DNA of 64,000 nucleotides from Candidatus Hydrogenedentota bacterium (GTDB lineage Bacteria > Hydrogenedentota > Hydrogenedentia > Hydrogenedentales > SLHB01): NCBI GenBank assembly GCA_029552745.1, contig JAKPDK010000058.1, positions 1 to 64,000 on the forward strand. The letters run 5' to 3'. Under the pieces are notes generated by a model. It searched no databases. It was given only the letters and a program-made list of their open reading frames with translations, and had not been told where the DNA came from. Position numbers and translations under genes: made by a program. Below are positions 18,140-26,622 of this stretch, piece by piece (positions within the stretch are counted from its first letter, which is position 1; the number at the start of each line of letters is the position of its first letter).

Positions 18140-19204
18140 ATGTCAAGCAAACTATTGGATTCCAGCAAAATTAAAGAACTTCAACCTGCCTATGCCTTAT
18201 GGAAACTCTACCAACCGGACAAGGCACCGCTCCGCTTCACCGCACGCACAAAAAAAGAGGCCGAAAAGTGGCAGATCGCGGCTCGCAACACGCTCGAAAA
18301 AACGCTGGGACTTGGCATACTTCCCAAAGCGCCTTTATCCCCAAAACGCATTGAAACCGTCGACAAGGGAGACTACGTCCGTGAAAAAATCCTCCTGCGT
18401 ACCTCTGCCTATACTCTCATGCCGGTGTATTTATTGTTACCCAAAAAGGCAGACCGCCCCTTGCCGGTTGTCTTGGCATTTCACGGCCATGGGTATGGGG
18501 TGAAAGACATTGTCGGACTGTGGGAAGATGGCTCGGAACGACAGAATCCGGACGGATATCAAAAACATTTTGGTGTCATGCTTTGTAAAAAAGGGTTCGC
18601 AGTGGCTGCGCCGGAGATCTCCTGTTTCGGTGAGCGACAGACTGACTTTCACGTGAAACCCGGGCAAAGCGCTCCCAGCACCTGCACCCATACCGCCCAA
18701 CTGGCCCTCCATCTCGGGACAAGCGCCCTGGGGCTCCGCATCCACGATGGCTTGAAACTCGTGGATTACCTCGAAACACGAAGAGATTTGGATGTTTCAC
18801 GTTTGGGCGCTATGGGCATTTCCGGAGGTGGAATGCACACCCTATTCTCCACCTGCGTGGACACCCGAATTCGTGCCTGTGTGGTCAGTGGCTATTTTTG
18901 CACTTTCCGTGACTCTATTTTTGCCATGACGCATTGTGCCTGCAATTACGTCCCCAACCTGCACGTCTTCGGCGAAATGTTCAACCTTGCGGGGCTCATC
19001 GCACCACGCCCGATGTTAGTCGAGTCCGGAAACCACGATTCTATTTTCCCTCAAAAGGCAGTACGAGGAGCCGTCAAAAACGCCGAAAGAATCTACCAGA
19101 TATTTGGCGCAGATGGGAATATCGAAGCCGATTATTTCGAAGGCAGACATCAGATCAGCGGCAGGCGCGCTTACGACTTCCTCTACGAAAAGCTTATTGG
19201 CTGA
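18140..19204 (+). CDS. Alpha/beta hydrolase (Abhydrolase_7/dienelactone-hydrolase-like)
   Basis: 354-residue esterase-like enzyme without a signal peptide. The oxyanion region is VVLAFHGHGYG, the nucleophile elbow GISGGG, the acid is probably the aspartate in GNHDSIFP, and the base the histidine in EGRHQISG. Layout and sequence fit the planctomycete-type hydrolases grouped with acetylxylan-esterase and dienelactone-hydrolase folds. AGAGGGG lies six bases before the ATG and a good promoter precedes it. It is divergent from the sialate-esterase lipoprotein, so it may deacylate products imported after extracellular digestion. The substrate is not known. Confidence 0.8.
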   Translation: MSSKLLDSSKIKELQPAYALWKLYQPDKAPLRFTARTKKEAEKWQIAARNTLEKTLGLGILPKAPLSPKRIETVDKGDYVREKILLRTSAYTLMPVYLLLPKKADRPLPVVLAFHGHGYGVKDIVGLWEDGSERQNPDGYQKHFGVMLCKKGFAVAAPEISCFGERQTDFHVKPGQSAPSTCTHTAQLALHLGTSALGLRIHDGLKLVDYLETRRDLDVSRLGAMGISGGGMHTLFSTCVDTRIRACVVSGYFCTFRDSIFAMTHCACNYVPNLHVFGEMFNLAGLIAPRPMLVESGNHDSIFPQKAVRGAVKNAERIYQIFGADGNIEADYFEGRHQISGRRAYDFLYEKLIG

Positions 19205-19339
19205 CGTGATTCTTTCTTAAGCCGCTGTTTTGCTGACAAACAAAGAAACGACACAGCGAGCCGAGGCTGTTGGATCTCCTCACTTCTTGCCTTGTGCCGC
19301 ACCCTTGTCATTGAGAGGAGTGCCGACTGGCACGACGCG

Positions 19340-19749
19340 TGCATAAGTTCACAAACCTTTGGCACTGCATCGGGGACGTAGACTAAGCTTGCACGCCCGG
19401 TGTCATTGCGAGGAGCGAGTCCCCGAAGCGACGAAGCAATCCCCTCAACCGCATAGCGCAAGATGACATGGGGCATGGGTCGGGGTTATGTCCGGATACC
19501 TAAGGGGATTGCCACGTCGCCCCTTCGGGGCTCCTCGCAATGACAACGGGGGACGGCTTTCTATCCCCTGCGCAGGGTTTAGTCCCCCTATGTCCCCCGC
19601 GTGCGGGGGGACTAGGGGGCAAAGATAGATCAAACCTACCTATGACGTTACGCGTCAGTGCCTTTGTCTTAATAACCTTCATTGAAAATCCTATCTTCAA
19701 TTGCTCATCCAACATAACAAACAGCGCCAAAGCTACTGGAGTTATACAC
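19340..19749 (-). repeat. MITE-like element, copy A
   Basis: About 410 bp bounded by imperfect terminal inverted repeats of about 25 bp. The 5' end, read on the minus strand, is at 19749-19724 and the 3' end at 19340-19365; both carry CTTTGGCRC at the inner edge and a TATAA/CATAA core outside. Inside are two oppositely oriented palindrome-rich arms beginning TGTCATTGCGAGGAGC (19401-19445 and 19545-19502) and a GC-rich hairpin near 19600. The element is closely similar along its length to copy B at 26747-27157. It encodes no transposase. The 5' end faces the PilZ gene start, 88 bp away. Confidence 0.75.
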
Positions 19750-19753
19750 AGAC

Positions 19754-19782
19754 TTGCCCTTTCTCGCAGATCGTTGTATGAT
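19754..19782 (+). promoter_or_regulatory. Promoter of the PilZ-domain gene, at the edge of MITE copy A
   Basis: TTGCCC (19754-19759), 17-bp spacer, TATGAT (19777-19782). The -35 box starts five bases after TTATACA in the element's terminal repeat. The same arrangement recurs beside copy C. Confidence 0.5.
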
Positions 19783-19836
19783 AACGTATAGGTTTGGATG
19801 TCATGAAAAGGGAGATGTGCGGGGGAACGGATCCGA

Positions 19837-20859
19837 ATGAATAACCAGCCGGACATATCCGAATTCCTGTCGGTGGGATTGGTTGCTGTCATTCACGTAG
19901 CCGGTCGTGCTGACCCTTTCCATCGGTATATCACGAGCATTCGCGGATGGCGGAAAGACGCCTTTGTCACGTTGGATCTGCCCATCGTTTCGTCTCGTTA
20001 CATCCCCATAAAGAAAGACATGGAGTGTGTTTTGCGCTTTTTCTCAGAAGGCCGAGCTTGTGGCTTTGACGCCCCCGTCATCAGCGTCAACGCGAGCATT
20101 GAAAATCCTTACCTTCAGCTCGCCTGGCCGAAAAAGTTTGAATGTGTCACCGTGCGTAGATTTGAGCGAGTTCCCACAAAAATTGCGGGAAAGGTCATTT
20201 TCGATGACCAGTTAGAAAAGAATTGCGAAATCGTGGACATTAGTGCGGGGGGCTGCCGGCTGCTAGCCGATTTCTATTCCGAACCCGGAGACACGATTCG
20301 GCTCAGTTTTGCCTTACCCGACGCTACCTGGCTGGAGGACGTCAAAGCATATGTGCGGAACGTCCGAAAGATGGCCGAACACATTTCGATGGGTTGCGAA
20401 TTTGCCCCCGAGGAAAAAGCGGCTCAGACAAGCAGTGGGTTTTACGTGTCGTCCACATTGGAACGGCTACGTCAAGCCGATAACTCGAAAGTCCGCCTAT
20501 TACTGATCGAAAAAGATGACGCCGTGGTGGACGTCATTCGCGCCGCATTGCAACCCAAAGGCTACGAGGTGATTTCCGCGAAGAGTATCGTAGACGCCTT
20601 CTTCCGCCTAAAAATGCTACCGCCCCGCGCCCTCTTGCTTAACTACAACCTCAAAGACTTACCGCCCCTCGAAATCTGCCGCCTGGTTCGTCAAACGAAC
20701 GATTTTGATAAGTTACCTATCTTTATCTACGGAGGCAAAGACCCCCAGCTGGGAAAACAAGGCCACTCTGTCGGGCTTACGGGCTATATCAGCTCGGAGA
20801 ATATGTTGTATGAACTCGCCAAAGCGCTCGCGGAAACCGCCAGCAACTCCAGCACGTAG
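19837..20859 (+). CDS. YcgR-like PilZ protein with degenerate receiver domain
   Basis: 340 residues and no membrane segment. Residues 10-100 resemble the YcgR N-terminal beta domain. A PilZ domain follows with both c-di-GMP signatures: RRFER (107-111, the RxxxR motif) and DISAGG (134-139, DxSxxG). The C-terminal third (about 222-335) is a response-regulator receiver fold starting VRLLLIEKDDAVV. The usual phospho-acceptor aspartate is replaced by asparagine in LLLNYNLKD, so it is probably a pseudo-receiver. The protein should sense c-di-GMP and relay it to a motility or polymer-secretion partner. ATG at 19837 is the first plausible start after the promoter. Confidence 0.82.
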   Translation: MNNQPDISEFLSVGLVAVIHVAGRADPFHRYITSIRGWRKDAFVTLDLPIVSSRYIPIKKDMECVLRFFSEGRACGFDAPVISVNASIENPYLQLAWPKKFECVTVRRFERVPTKIAGKVIFDDQLEKNCEIVDISAGGCRLLADFYSEPGDTIRLSFALPDATWLEDVKAYVRNVRKMAEHISMGCEFAPEEKAAQTSSGFYVSSTLERLRQADNSKVRLLLIEKDDAVVDVIRAALQPKGYEVISAKSIVDAFFRLKMLPPRALLLNYNLKDLPPLEICRLVRQTNDFDKLPIFIYGGKDPQLGKQGHSVGLTGYISSENMLYELAKALAETASNSST

Positions 20860-20871
20860 CGTCCCCCGGGT

Positions 20872-22086
20872 CTACTTATCCCGGATAGAGAGATCCTGCA
20901 CAAACAAGTCTTTCCAAGCAATTCCATCCACGCCACCAGCATGCAACTGAAGGGCAAGACCTCCCTCGAACACTTGGTGACGATTGTCATAAAAATCCAC
21001 CGTTTGAATACCGTTCACCCACGTCGTGATCCGATTGCCCACCGCACGAATCTCAATCTCATTCCATTCGCCAGGACGCAACGCCCATGCACCCAATTGT
21101 TGCGTATCCGGCTTCACGATCCAGCCCCGTCGGTAGCTCTCATAGTGCCAACCAGTCGACCCGGGCCAAGAAGGCTCCACTTCGCCCTGCACGCCGGTGA
21201 TGACGGGAAACCCATCTTCGCGCAACGCGATCGAAGCATGATAGAACAAGCCGAAGTTACCCTCACCCAACATTTTGAAACGGCCCCGAGCCCGAAAATC
21301 TTTCCAGCTAGCCTCCGTGCAAAGGTAACCTTCCGACTTTTTCGGACCACTGCGTCCTATGATCGCGCCGTCCTCCACCGAAAACTCTTCACTCCCCCAA
21401 TTCTTCCAACCCGACAGGTCCTTGCCATTAAACAGAGATACCCATTCGCCTGTTCTTCCCAAATCGCGAATCTTGACGTTGCGGTACCTCACCTCGGCGG
21501 GAACCTGGTCAACGGCTTGCACCTGCAACGCCACAAGGCCTTGAAGAAACCGTTCATCATATACCCGAGCCGCCGGAACCCCATTCACCGCCACTTCTAT
21601 GATAGGACCCACCGCACGAACAAACAGAAGATTCCAGTCGTCGGCTTTGACGGTCTTTTGGGCTTCGGGAGAAGCATAGCAGAGCGGTTCCACGCCATGT
21701 TCTACCATAACCGCGCCGGTTTGCTCGGGATGGGTCGTGTCAATATTCGCTTGATATCCGTACATGCGCCGCGGCAAATCTTCCGCCTTCACACCCTCCT
21801 GGGCTGGCAGCATCGGTAACCAATGTCCCCGAAACTGAACACCGCCGTTGCACGGATTGGGTGTCTGAAATTCTAACGAAAGCTCGAAATCGGCAAATTC
21901 CGACTTGGTGCGCAACCAACCCATTTCCGCAGCCGTCCGTCCAACGATTTCGCCGTTGTCCAGACGCCATTCACCCGATAAAGGCGCCCACGCATCCCAC
22001 CCCAGTGAGACGCTTTCTTCCGCCGCACAGAAGAAAACAGGCCCGGCTGCAAAACATGTTGCAAGAAATACGAGAAACTTATTCAT
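20872..22086 (-). CDS. Secreted protein with two DUF1080 (3-keto-disaccharide hydrolase-type) domains
   Basis: 404 residues with a signal peptide (1-21, ending CAAEE). Two concanavalin-like DUF1080 domains follow: about 30-205 (DFELSLEFQTPNPCNGGVQF) and about 212-402 (LFNGKDLSGWKNWGSEEF to DFYDNRHQVFEGGLALQL). DUF1080 is abundant in Planctomycetes and relatives, and some members hydrolyse 3-keto-glycosides. GGAGGT lies nine bases before the ATG. The gene ends 12 bp from the convergent PilZ gene. A DUF4838 gene lies upstream in the same direction but more than 90 bp away. Catalytic activity of both halves is uncertain. Confidence 0.85.
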   Translation of the reverse strand: MNKFLVFLATCFAAGPVFFCAAEESVSLGWDAWAPLSGEWRLDNGEIVGRTAAEMGWLRTKSEFADFELSLEFQTPNPCNGGVQFRGHWLPMLPAQEGVKAEDLPRRMYGYQANIDTTHPEQTGAVMVEHGVEPLCYASPEAQKTVKADDWNLLFVRAVGPIIEVAVNGVPAARVYDERFLQGLVALQVQAVDQVPAEVRYRNVKIRDLGRTGEWVSLFNGKDLSGWKNWGSEEFSVEDGAIIGRSGPKKSEGYLCTEASWKDFRARGRFKMLGEGNFGLFYHASIALREDGFPVITGVQGEVEPSWPGSTGWHYESYRRGWIVKPDTQQLGAWALRPGEWNEIEIRAVGNRITTWVNGIQTVDFYDNRHQVFEGGLALQLHAGGVDGIAWKDLFVQDLSIRDK

Positions 22087-22181
22087 CGTCGCCTTACCTC
22101 CGTTTCATTTTAGGCAAAGATAGCCCTTTTATTAACGGAGGTCAAATCAAAACGACAACCGGCCGACGGCGCCTCGCGAAA

Positions 22182-24740
22182 TCATTCCCAGAGTTTTTGC
22201 CTCGTTGCGTAGAACTCTCCTCGCAAAACTACCGATTCCCCAGGAGCAAGCGGCTTCGGCGGCGGAAGTAACTCGAGATTTACATGTTGTGCTTGAGGAG
22301 ATACGTTCACGAACCATAACAACTGCGCGTCAGGTAGCGGTTCAAACGCACATACGATTGTCAGATGTTTCTCCGGTAGGTAACACGCCAACGCCCGGTA
22401 ATTGGCTGCTGGTATAACGGCACCGCCAATTTTCTCCCAAATACCTTCAGGTGTCTTACTGATTGGTTCCCAGCCGTCCGGTGTCAGACCGCAAATTTCC
22501 GGTTGTTCGTCGCCCTGCGTATACAACTCCGGATGCTGTTTTACCAAAGTCGTTATGGGTTCTTCAGTGGGATTCTTCATTTCCAGTTCAACGATTAGAT
22601 GGTCAGAACCCGGTGGAAGAGACATCGTCCGCCGAAATTGTAGTCCAGTTTCGGTAACGGCAGACAAGGTAATCGTGTGATCGTCCAGGGCATCAACCGT
22701 ATAGGTTTCTGCAGCAGGTTGTTGTCGACTATCCCAATCCTGCCATGTCCGCGGCCGACCGAATCGAGCACGGTAGCCCGACAAGAGTTCCGCATCCAAT
22801 TCGTTGTCGCGCCACCGGATAGCGGAACCCTGCCATTCAGGCACCACCCACATTTCGTAACGCTCGTTTCGGATCTTTTTTATGGGATATGAAACCAACT
22901 GTCCTGGACGAGCCTTCACGTATTTGGGCAATTCTTCCAGTTTTTTCGTCTCGGAAAAATTAGGCACCCCGAAGGACTTTGCCAACTCCACATATTCCGT
23001 AGGCGTCAGACTCTCAGGGTATCTAAACACAAAGGAGTCACCCTCCACACTGCTTTTTTGACAGGGAGCGACAAGTGACGCATACTCCACCGCCAACTTT
23101 TCATAGGCCACGCGCTTTTTGATCTCTTCGGAACGGGCTGCCGATATCCCTTCATCCAAGAGACGCCGAGCCTCTGCCAAGAACTCCTGCGTAATCCATT
23201 CCCCCTCATCAAACGTATTCATCATAACTCCCGACTCCGCAAGCGTGTTGTGGATCAGTTCCACATACTTCTTCATGGCTGGAGCGGCTTCTTGATAGAA
23301 TAGATCAATGAACTCATCTTGTATCGCGGGCACGTCTACATCAGGATTCCACAGAAGGCGCGCCAACAAATACGGCCGAAGGTGACCCAACTCCACCCAA
23401 GGGGCACTCATCCCCTGCTCAAAAACCCCACGCACATTATGCTGCGCGAAAAACCGCAGATTCGGCTGAAGCACTCGCAAGTTAGGATGAGGCAAAAAGT
23501 AATGCCTGAAATTGACCGTATAGTCCCAAATATAGAGTTGGTTGGCGATTTGAGACCATTCCCGAATGTCACGAGCAAACGGAACATTGTTCGGTGCATT
23601 GGGGTCATCCAAAGGACGTCCGAAATCACACTCAATCGAACATAGCCGAATAATTACATTATGTCTCGGCTTAAGGGTCTTTGGCGCCCGCCGAGACCAG
23701 GTATAGGCAAGGGTCTCAATGTAGTGGTCAGGAAACTCGTGTTCGACAATCTCCGCCACTTTATTCACGAAAACCAATAAAGGCGCCATGGGCGTGCCTT
23801 CTGCCTCTTCGAGTTGTTTGCATGCGGCACACTGACAATAATTGTCCCAATCCATTTGAGAAACACTCCAAATGAGTGGCTTGGGATTCTCACGTATACG
23901 CTTCAGGAGATTTTCCGCCACCACCTCCGGCAGCTCCGGGTTGCTAAAGCAAAACTGACTCATATCCCCGCGGTGTTTTTCCCGAAAATCTTCGTCATAA
24001 AGATAACGGCCCCAATCAAGCCCGACCGGTGCAACGCGTTTCCCATCAATTTCTGAAAAATATTCGGGATGTTTTGGGAAATACTCATCCGGAGGTAATA
24101 GGTAATATATCGTGTGAACAAACAAGCCAAAATCAGGATACTGCGTCAACCGAAGCTCTTTGGCGTTCGGCGTCGTTGTCCAACGGTATGTGAACGGAGA
24201 GCGATAACGAAAGTCTATCGCAGGTAGCGCGGATGGCATCTCCCGTTCCCAAGGCTTTGTCGATTCCGAAGACCCTTGACCCGGCGAGCGCGGAATGAAA
24301 ATAACCCCTTCCGACAACCAACGCACGCCGATGTACCGTTCAAAAAATTCGTAGACCGCGTTGCGTGTGCCTCGGTCCCCCGCACCCGCTATTACTAGGG
24401 ATTTCCCACTCCCCTCCAGAGAATCATACGTCTTGATGACAACGCCGTCCGGTTCCAGAGACGCCACATCCAGTTGCTCGCGCACCTCCGCCGGCAAACG
24501 ATGCAATCCGACATACACGTTGACCCCCTCTCCCGGTACCTCCAGGATATCAGGCTTATACCCCGTACACTTCTCCCAATATGAAATGAACTCCCCAGCT
24601 GCTTCCTGCTCATACGCGGGGGCATCAGTTGTCATTACAACATGAAGCTGACTGTATTCGTCTGAATGCAACCAGACCTCTGCCGCGATACTCAACCCAG
24701 CCGGTAGTACAGCGAAAAGTGTAAACAGCGCAATTCTCAT
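22182..24740 (-). CDS. Secreted DUF4838-domain protein (glucuronidase-like)
   Basis: 852 residues with a signal peptide (MRIALFTLFAVLPAGLSIAA). Residues 20-150 resemble the N-terminal domain of alpha-glucuronidase-like hydrolases (TTDAPAYEQEAAGEFISYWE). The DUF4838 region spans about 170-480, including the paired cysteines of NYCQCAACKQLEEAEG and the IWDYTVNFRHY segment. The C-terminal 250 residues are beta-rich and include a region resembling a glycan-binding sandwich. The ATG at 24740 was chosen because GGAGGA lies six bases upstream. DUF4838 proteins cluster with glycan degradation genes, and the activity is mostly uncharacterised. No frameshift is seen. Confidence 0.83.
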   Translation of the reverse strand: MRIALFTLFAVLPAGLSIAAEVWLHSDEYSQLHVVMTTDAPAYEQEAAGEFISYWEKCTGYKPDILEVPGEGVNVYVGLHRLPAEVREQLDVASLEPDGVVIKTYDSLEGSGKSLVIAGAGDRGTRNAVYEFFERYIGVRWLSEGVIFIPRSPGQGSSESTKPWEREMPSALPAIDFRYRSPFTYRWTTTPNAKELRLTQYPDFGLFVHTIYYLLPPDEYFPKHPEYFSEIDGKRVAPVGLDWGRYLYDEDFREKHRGDMSQFCFSNPELPEVVAENLLKRIRENPKPLIWSVSQMDWDNYCQCAACKQLEEAEGTPMAPLLVFVNKVAEIVEHEFPDHYIETLAYTWSRRAPKTLKPRHNVIIRLCSIECDFGRPLDDPNAPNNVPFARDIREWSQIANQLYIWDYTVNFRHYFLPHPNLRVLQPNLRFFAQHNVRGVFEQGMSAPWVELGHLRPYLLARLLWNPDVDVPAIQDEFIDLFYQEAAPAMKKYVELIHNTLAESGVMMNTFDEGEWITQEFLAEARRLLDEGISAARSEEIKKRVAYEKLAVEYASLVAPCQKSSVEGDSFVFRYPESLTPTEYVELAKSFGVPNFSETKKLEELPKYVKARPGQLVSYPIKKIRNERYEMWVVPEWQGSAIRWRDNELDAELLSGYRARFGRPRTWQDWDSRQQPAAETYTVDALDDHTITLSAVTETGLQFRRTMSLPPGSDHLIVELEMKNPTEEPITTLVKQHPELYTQGDEQPEICGLTPDGWEPISKTPEGIWEKIGGAVIPAANYRALACYLPEKHLTIVCAFEPLPDAQLLWFVNVSPQAQHVNLELLPPPKPLAPGESVVLRGEFYATRQKLWE

Positions 24741-24850
24741 GACCGACTCCTCCATCTGTGAATATTTTGAAACGCTTTTTAGTCTGGATTGTAAACAGTT
24801 AAAGAAGGCTTTTCAACACCGACCCATTCGGTACATCAAGGGAACACGTG

Positions 24851-24937
24851 ATGGCGGAAGTTATTCAGGACGCGGTGGACTTCGTGATACGTGCGTTATC
24901 AAACTTAGTTAGACGAGTGACCGACCTGTTTTTGTAA
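24851..24937 (+). CDS. Possible 28-residue amphipathic peptide
   Basis: A short frame starting MAEVIQDAVDFVIRA and ending in LFL, with AAGGGAA eight bases before its ATG. Hydrophobic residues fall on one face of a helix. It lies 70 bp upstream of the DUF5989 membrane peptide on the same strand. Nothing else supports expression, and it may be chance. Confidence 0.3.
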   Translation: MAEVIQDAVDFVIRALSNLVRRVTDLFL

Positions 24938-25007
24938 TGACATGTGGGTATATTTAACAAGATGATGTTCTTTCACCAACTTAAGAAAGAAGAAAAGCTA
25001 CCCTAAG

Positions 25008-25190
25008 ATGAAGACAGACCTTAACTCTACCCCAAAAGACCCCAATATCGTCACCGAACTCTGGCAATTCCTCCGAGCGAAAAAACGTTACTGGTTAGCC
25101 CCGATCATATTTGCCTTGCTCTTCTTAGGGTTTCTTATCTTGGCAACAGGCTCTTCGGGGATTCTCTCCCCGTTCCTTTACGCTTTATAG
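25008..25190 (+). CDS. DUF5989-family small membrane protein
   Basis: 60 residues: a short polar N-terminus, then WQFLRAKKRYWLAPII leading into one transmembrane helix (about 31-48) and a hydrophobic tail ending PFLYAL. This is the standard layout of DUF5989 peptides, often found beside SxtJ and carbamoyltransferase genes in polysaccharide or natural-product loci. Here it stands alone between a DUF4838 gene and a C45 hydrolase gene. The function is unknown; it may be a subunit of a membrane complex encoded elsewhere. The ribosome site is weak. Confidence 0.7.
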   Translation: MKTDLNSTPKDPNIVTELWQFLRAKKRYWLAPIIFALLFLGFLILATGSSGILSPFLYAL

Positions 25191-25227
25191 CAATATTGCA
25201 AGCCTTGATAACTAGTTAATTAGATGC

Positions 25228-26622
25228 TTAATCTTTTCCCGGGCGTTCCGCCATCAACTTCTTAAGATCATACGCACGATACGGGCGATTGGCTGCCGGG
25301 CTCTTGATGGTCGAATGTGCTACCCACAATTCCAACGTCGCAGGCTTGAACAAGGCATTGTGCATGTTACTCTTCATGGCAACGCCCCGTGCCATCAAGT
25401 CAAGCGCAATTTGTGGCGTAATCTTGCCGTACATCTTTTCCACACGGTTTGCCAAACACGTGTACCGGTCATCTGCCGACATCAACACGGCGTCTTCGAT
25501 CGCCCTCGGCAGCAATGGATGGGATTGATTCGGGCCTATAAACTCGATCTTCTCGGGGACAGCCGCTACACCGAGTGCCGAACCTCGTCCATTGTCGGCT
25601 TTCGAATCGCTGATGACGTAATAATACTCGCACGTACGCGGCGTCGTCTCCATGATCCGGCGCACTTCCTCCAGGGTGTTTGCCATTTCAAGACATTCCC
25701 GCACGAGCAACGTCATTGGCATGCCGTCCCATTTGCCTTCACCTCGTCCGCCCATCTCACCGATACCCACGTGTTGTACGTTCATCCCGGTTACGCTTCC
25801 AATCATTCCCGCGTATCCTACGTTTACCCAGGCATTCGCCCCATCCGGCTCGGATATGATCAATACGGCAAATTTGTCCAAACCCGCATCCCTCATATAA
25901 TCCAAAACGCGCCCATGGTACAGCGAACCGTCCGCCGTGGCTTTGCCCCAAACCGCAAAACCGCTACAATGGAAGAGCTCTGGGAAAATCGTGAAGTTTT
26001 CCACTTCTACCTGAGTCAAACCCGTGGCGTCTGCCATACCGCGAATTTCTTCTTTGTATTTCTCAGGGATAAAGGGGCTCGTCCGTTCCCATGCCTCGCG
26101 GATACTCTTGCCGTACTCACCCTTCCAAGCAAACTGGCCTATCGTCTCCACCATCTTTGCCGCTTCCCGAATTTCATCTTTCAAAAGGGTACCATGCTGG
26201 AACCCCATGTCATAGTAACTTCCTTTTAGATGCAGAACTCGGTCGGAGCCAATCCGTTCAAGATAGGCAGGACCATATTCCGCAATCAGTTCTCGTGGCG
26301 CATCTTCGGCAATGGTCGCCGGCACCATATCCGGGGCATCACTCGTACCGACTAGCCAATGGTCCGGCGGAAGCGTCGCAACGGTTTCTGGTTGGGGAGC
26401 CTCGGTTTTCTCCGCCTGCGCTATCTTCTGCTCACTCTCTTGAGCCGTCTGCGAGATTTCCTTTATCCCCGACTGGGGCTGTTCCGTAGGTTGCACCGTC
26501 GAAGACTGCTGAGCAGGGGGCTGCTGTGACGCGGGAGGCTGCGATTGCCTACATCCTCCCCATACGACTCCAAGAACTAGTAAATAAATCGCGAAAACAC
26601 GAAGCACACGCACCGTTTTCAT
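25228..26622 (-). CDS. C45-family autoproteolytic hydrolase/acyltransferase lipoprotein
   Basis: 464 residues with a lipoprotein signal (lipobox-like VWGGC, C22) and a linker rich in Q, P, S and E (23-80). The Ntn-hydrolase domain resembles penicillin acyltransferase and acid-ceramidase-like C45 enzymes. It begins with LKGSYYDMGFQHGTLLKDEI, and the probable nucleophilic cysteine is in FHCSGFAVWG, exposed on autocleavage. Further family motifs are HGRVLDYM, NVGYAGMIGSVTGMN and MHNALFKP. It probably hydrolyses an amide bond outside the cytoplasm; the substrate is unknown. The ATG at 26622 has GGGAGG upstream. MITE copy B lies 125 bp upstream. Confidence 0.82.
   Translation of the reverse strand: MKTVRVLRVFAIYLLVLGVVWGGCRQSQPPASQQPPAQQSSTVQPTEQPQSGIKEISQTAQESEQKIAQAEKTEAPQPETVATLPPDHWLVGTSDAPDMVPATIAEDAPRELIAEYGPAYLERIGSDRVLHLKGSYYDMGFQHGTLLKDEIREAAKMVETIGQFAWKGEYGKSIREAWERTSPFIPEKYKEEIRGMADATGLTQVEVENFTIFPELFHCSGFAVWGKATADGSLYHGRVLDYMRDAGLDKFAVLIISEPDGANAWVNVGYAGMIGSVTGMNVQHVGIGEMGGRGEGKWDGMPMTLLVRECLEMANTLEEVRRIMETTPRTCEYYYVISDSKADNGRGSALGVAAVPEKIEFIGPNQSHPLLPRAIEDAVLMSADDRYTCLANRVEKMYGKITPQIALDLMARGVAMKSNMHNALFKPATLELWVAHSTIKSPAANRPYRAYDLKKLMAERPGKD

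Noticed and set aside
17728-18174. 148-codon open frame upstream of the alpha/beta hydrolase
   Set aside because: Low-complexity sequence that overlaps the promoter and start of the real gene; no family resemblance.
19401-19545. Palindrome-rich repeats as a CRISPR array
   Set aside because: The arms are in opposite orientation, irregularly spaced and part of a dispersed element with terminal inverted repeats.
22110-22124. Shared 13-mer AGGCAAAGATAGC near 22112 and at 57082 as a regulatory motif
   Set aside because: Only two copies in different settings, with no shared flanking structure; a chance match is likely.
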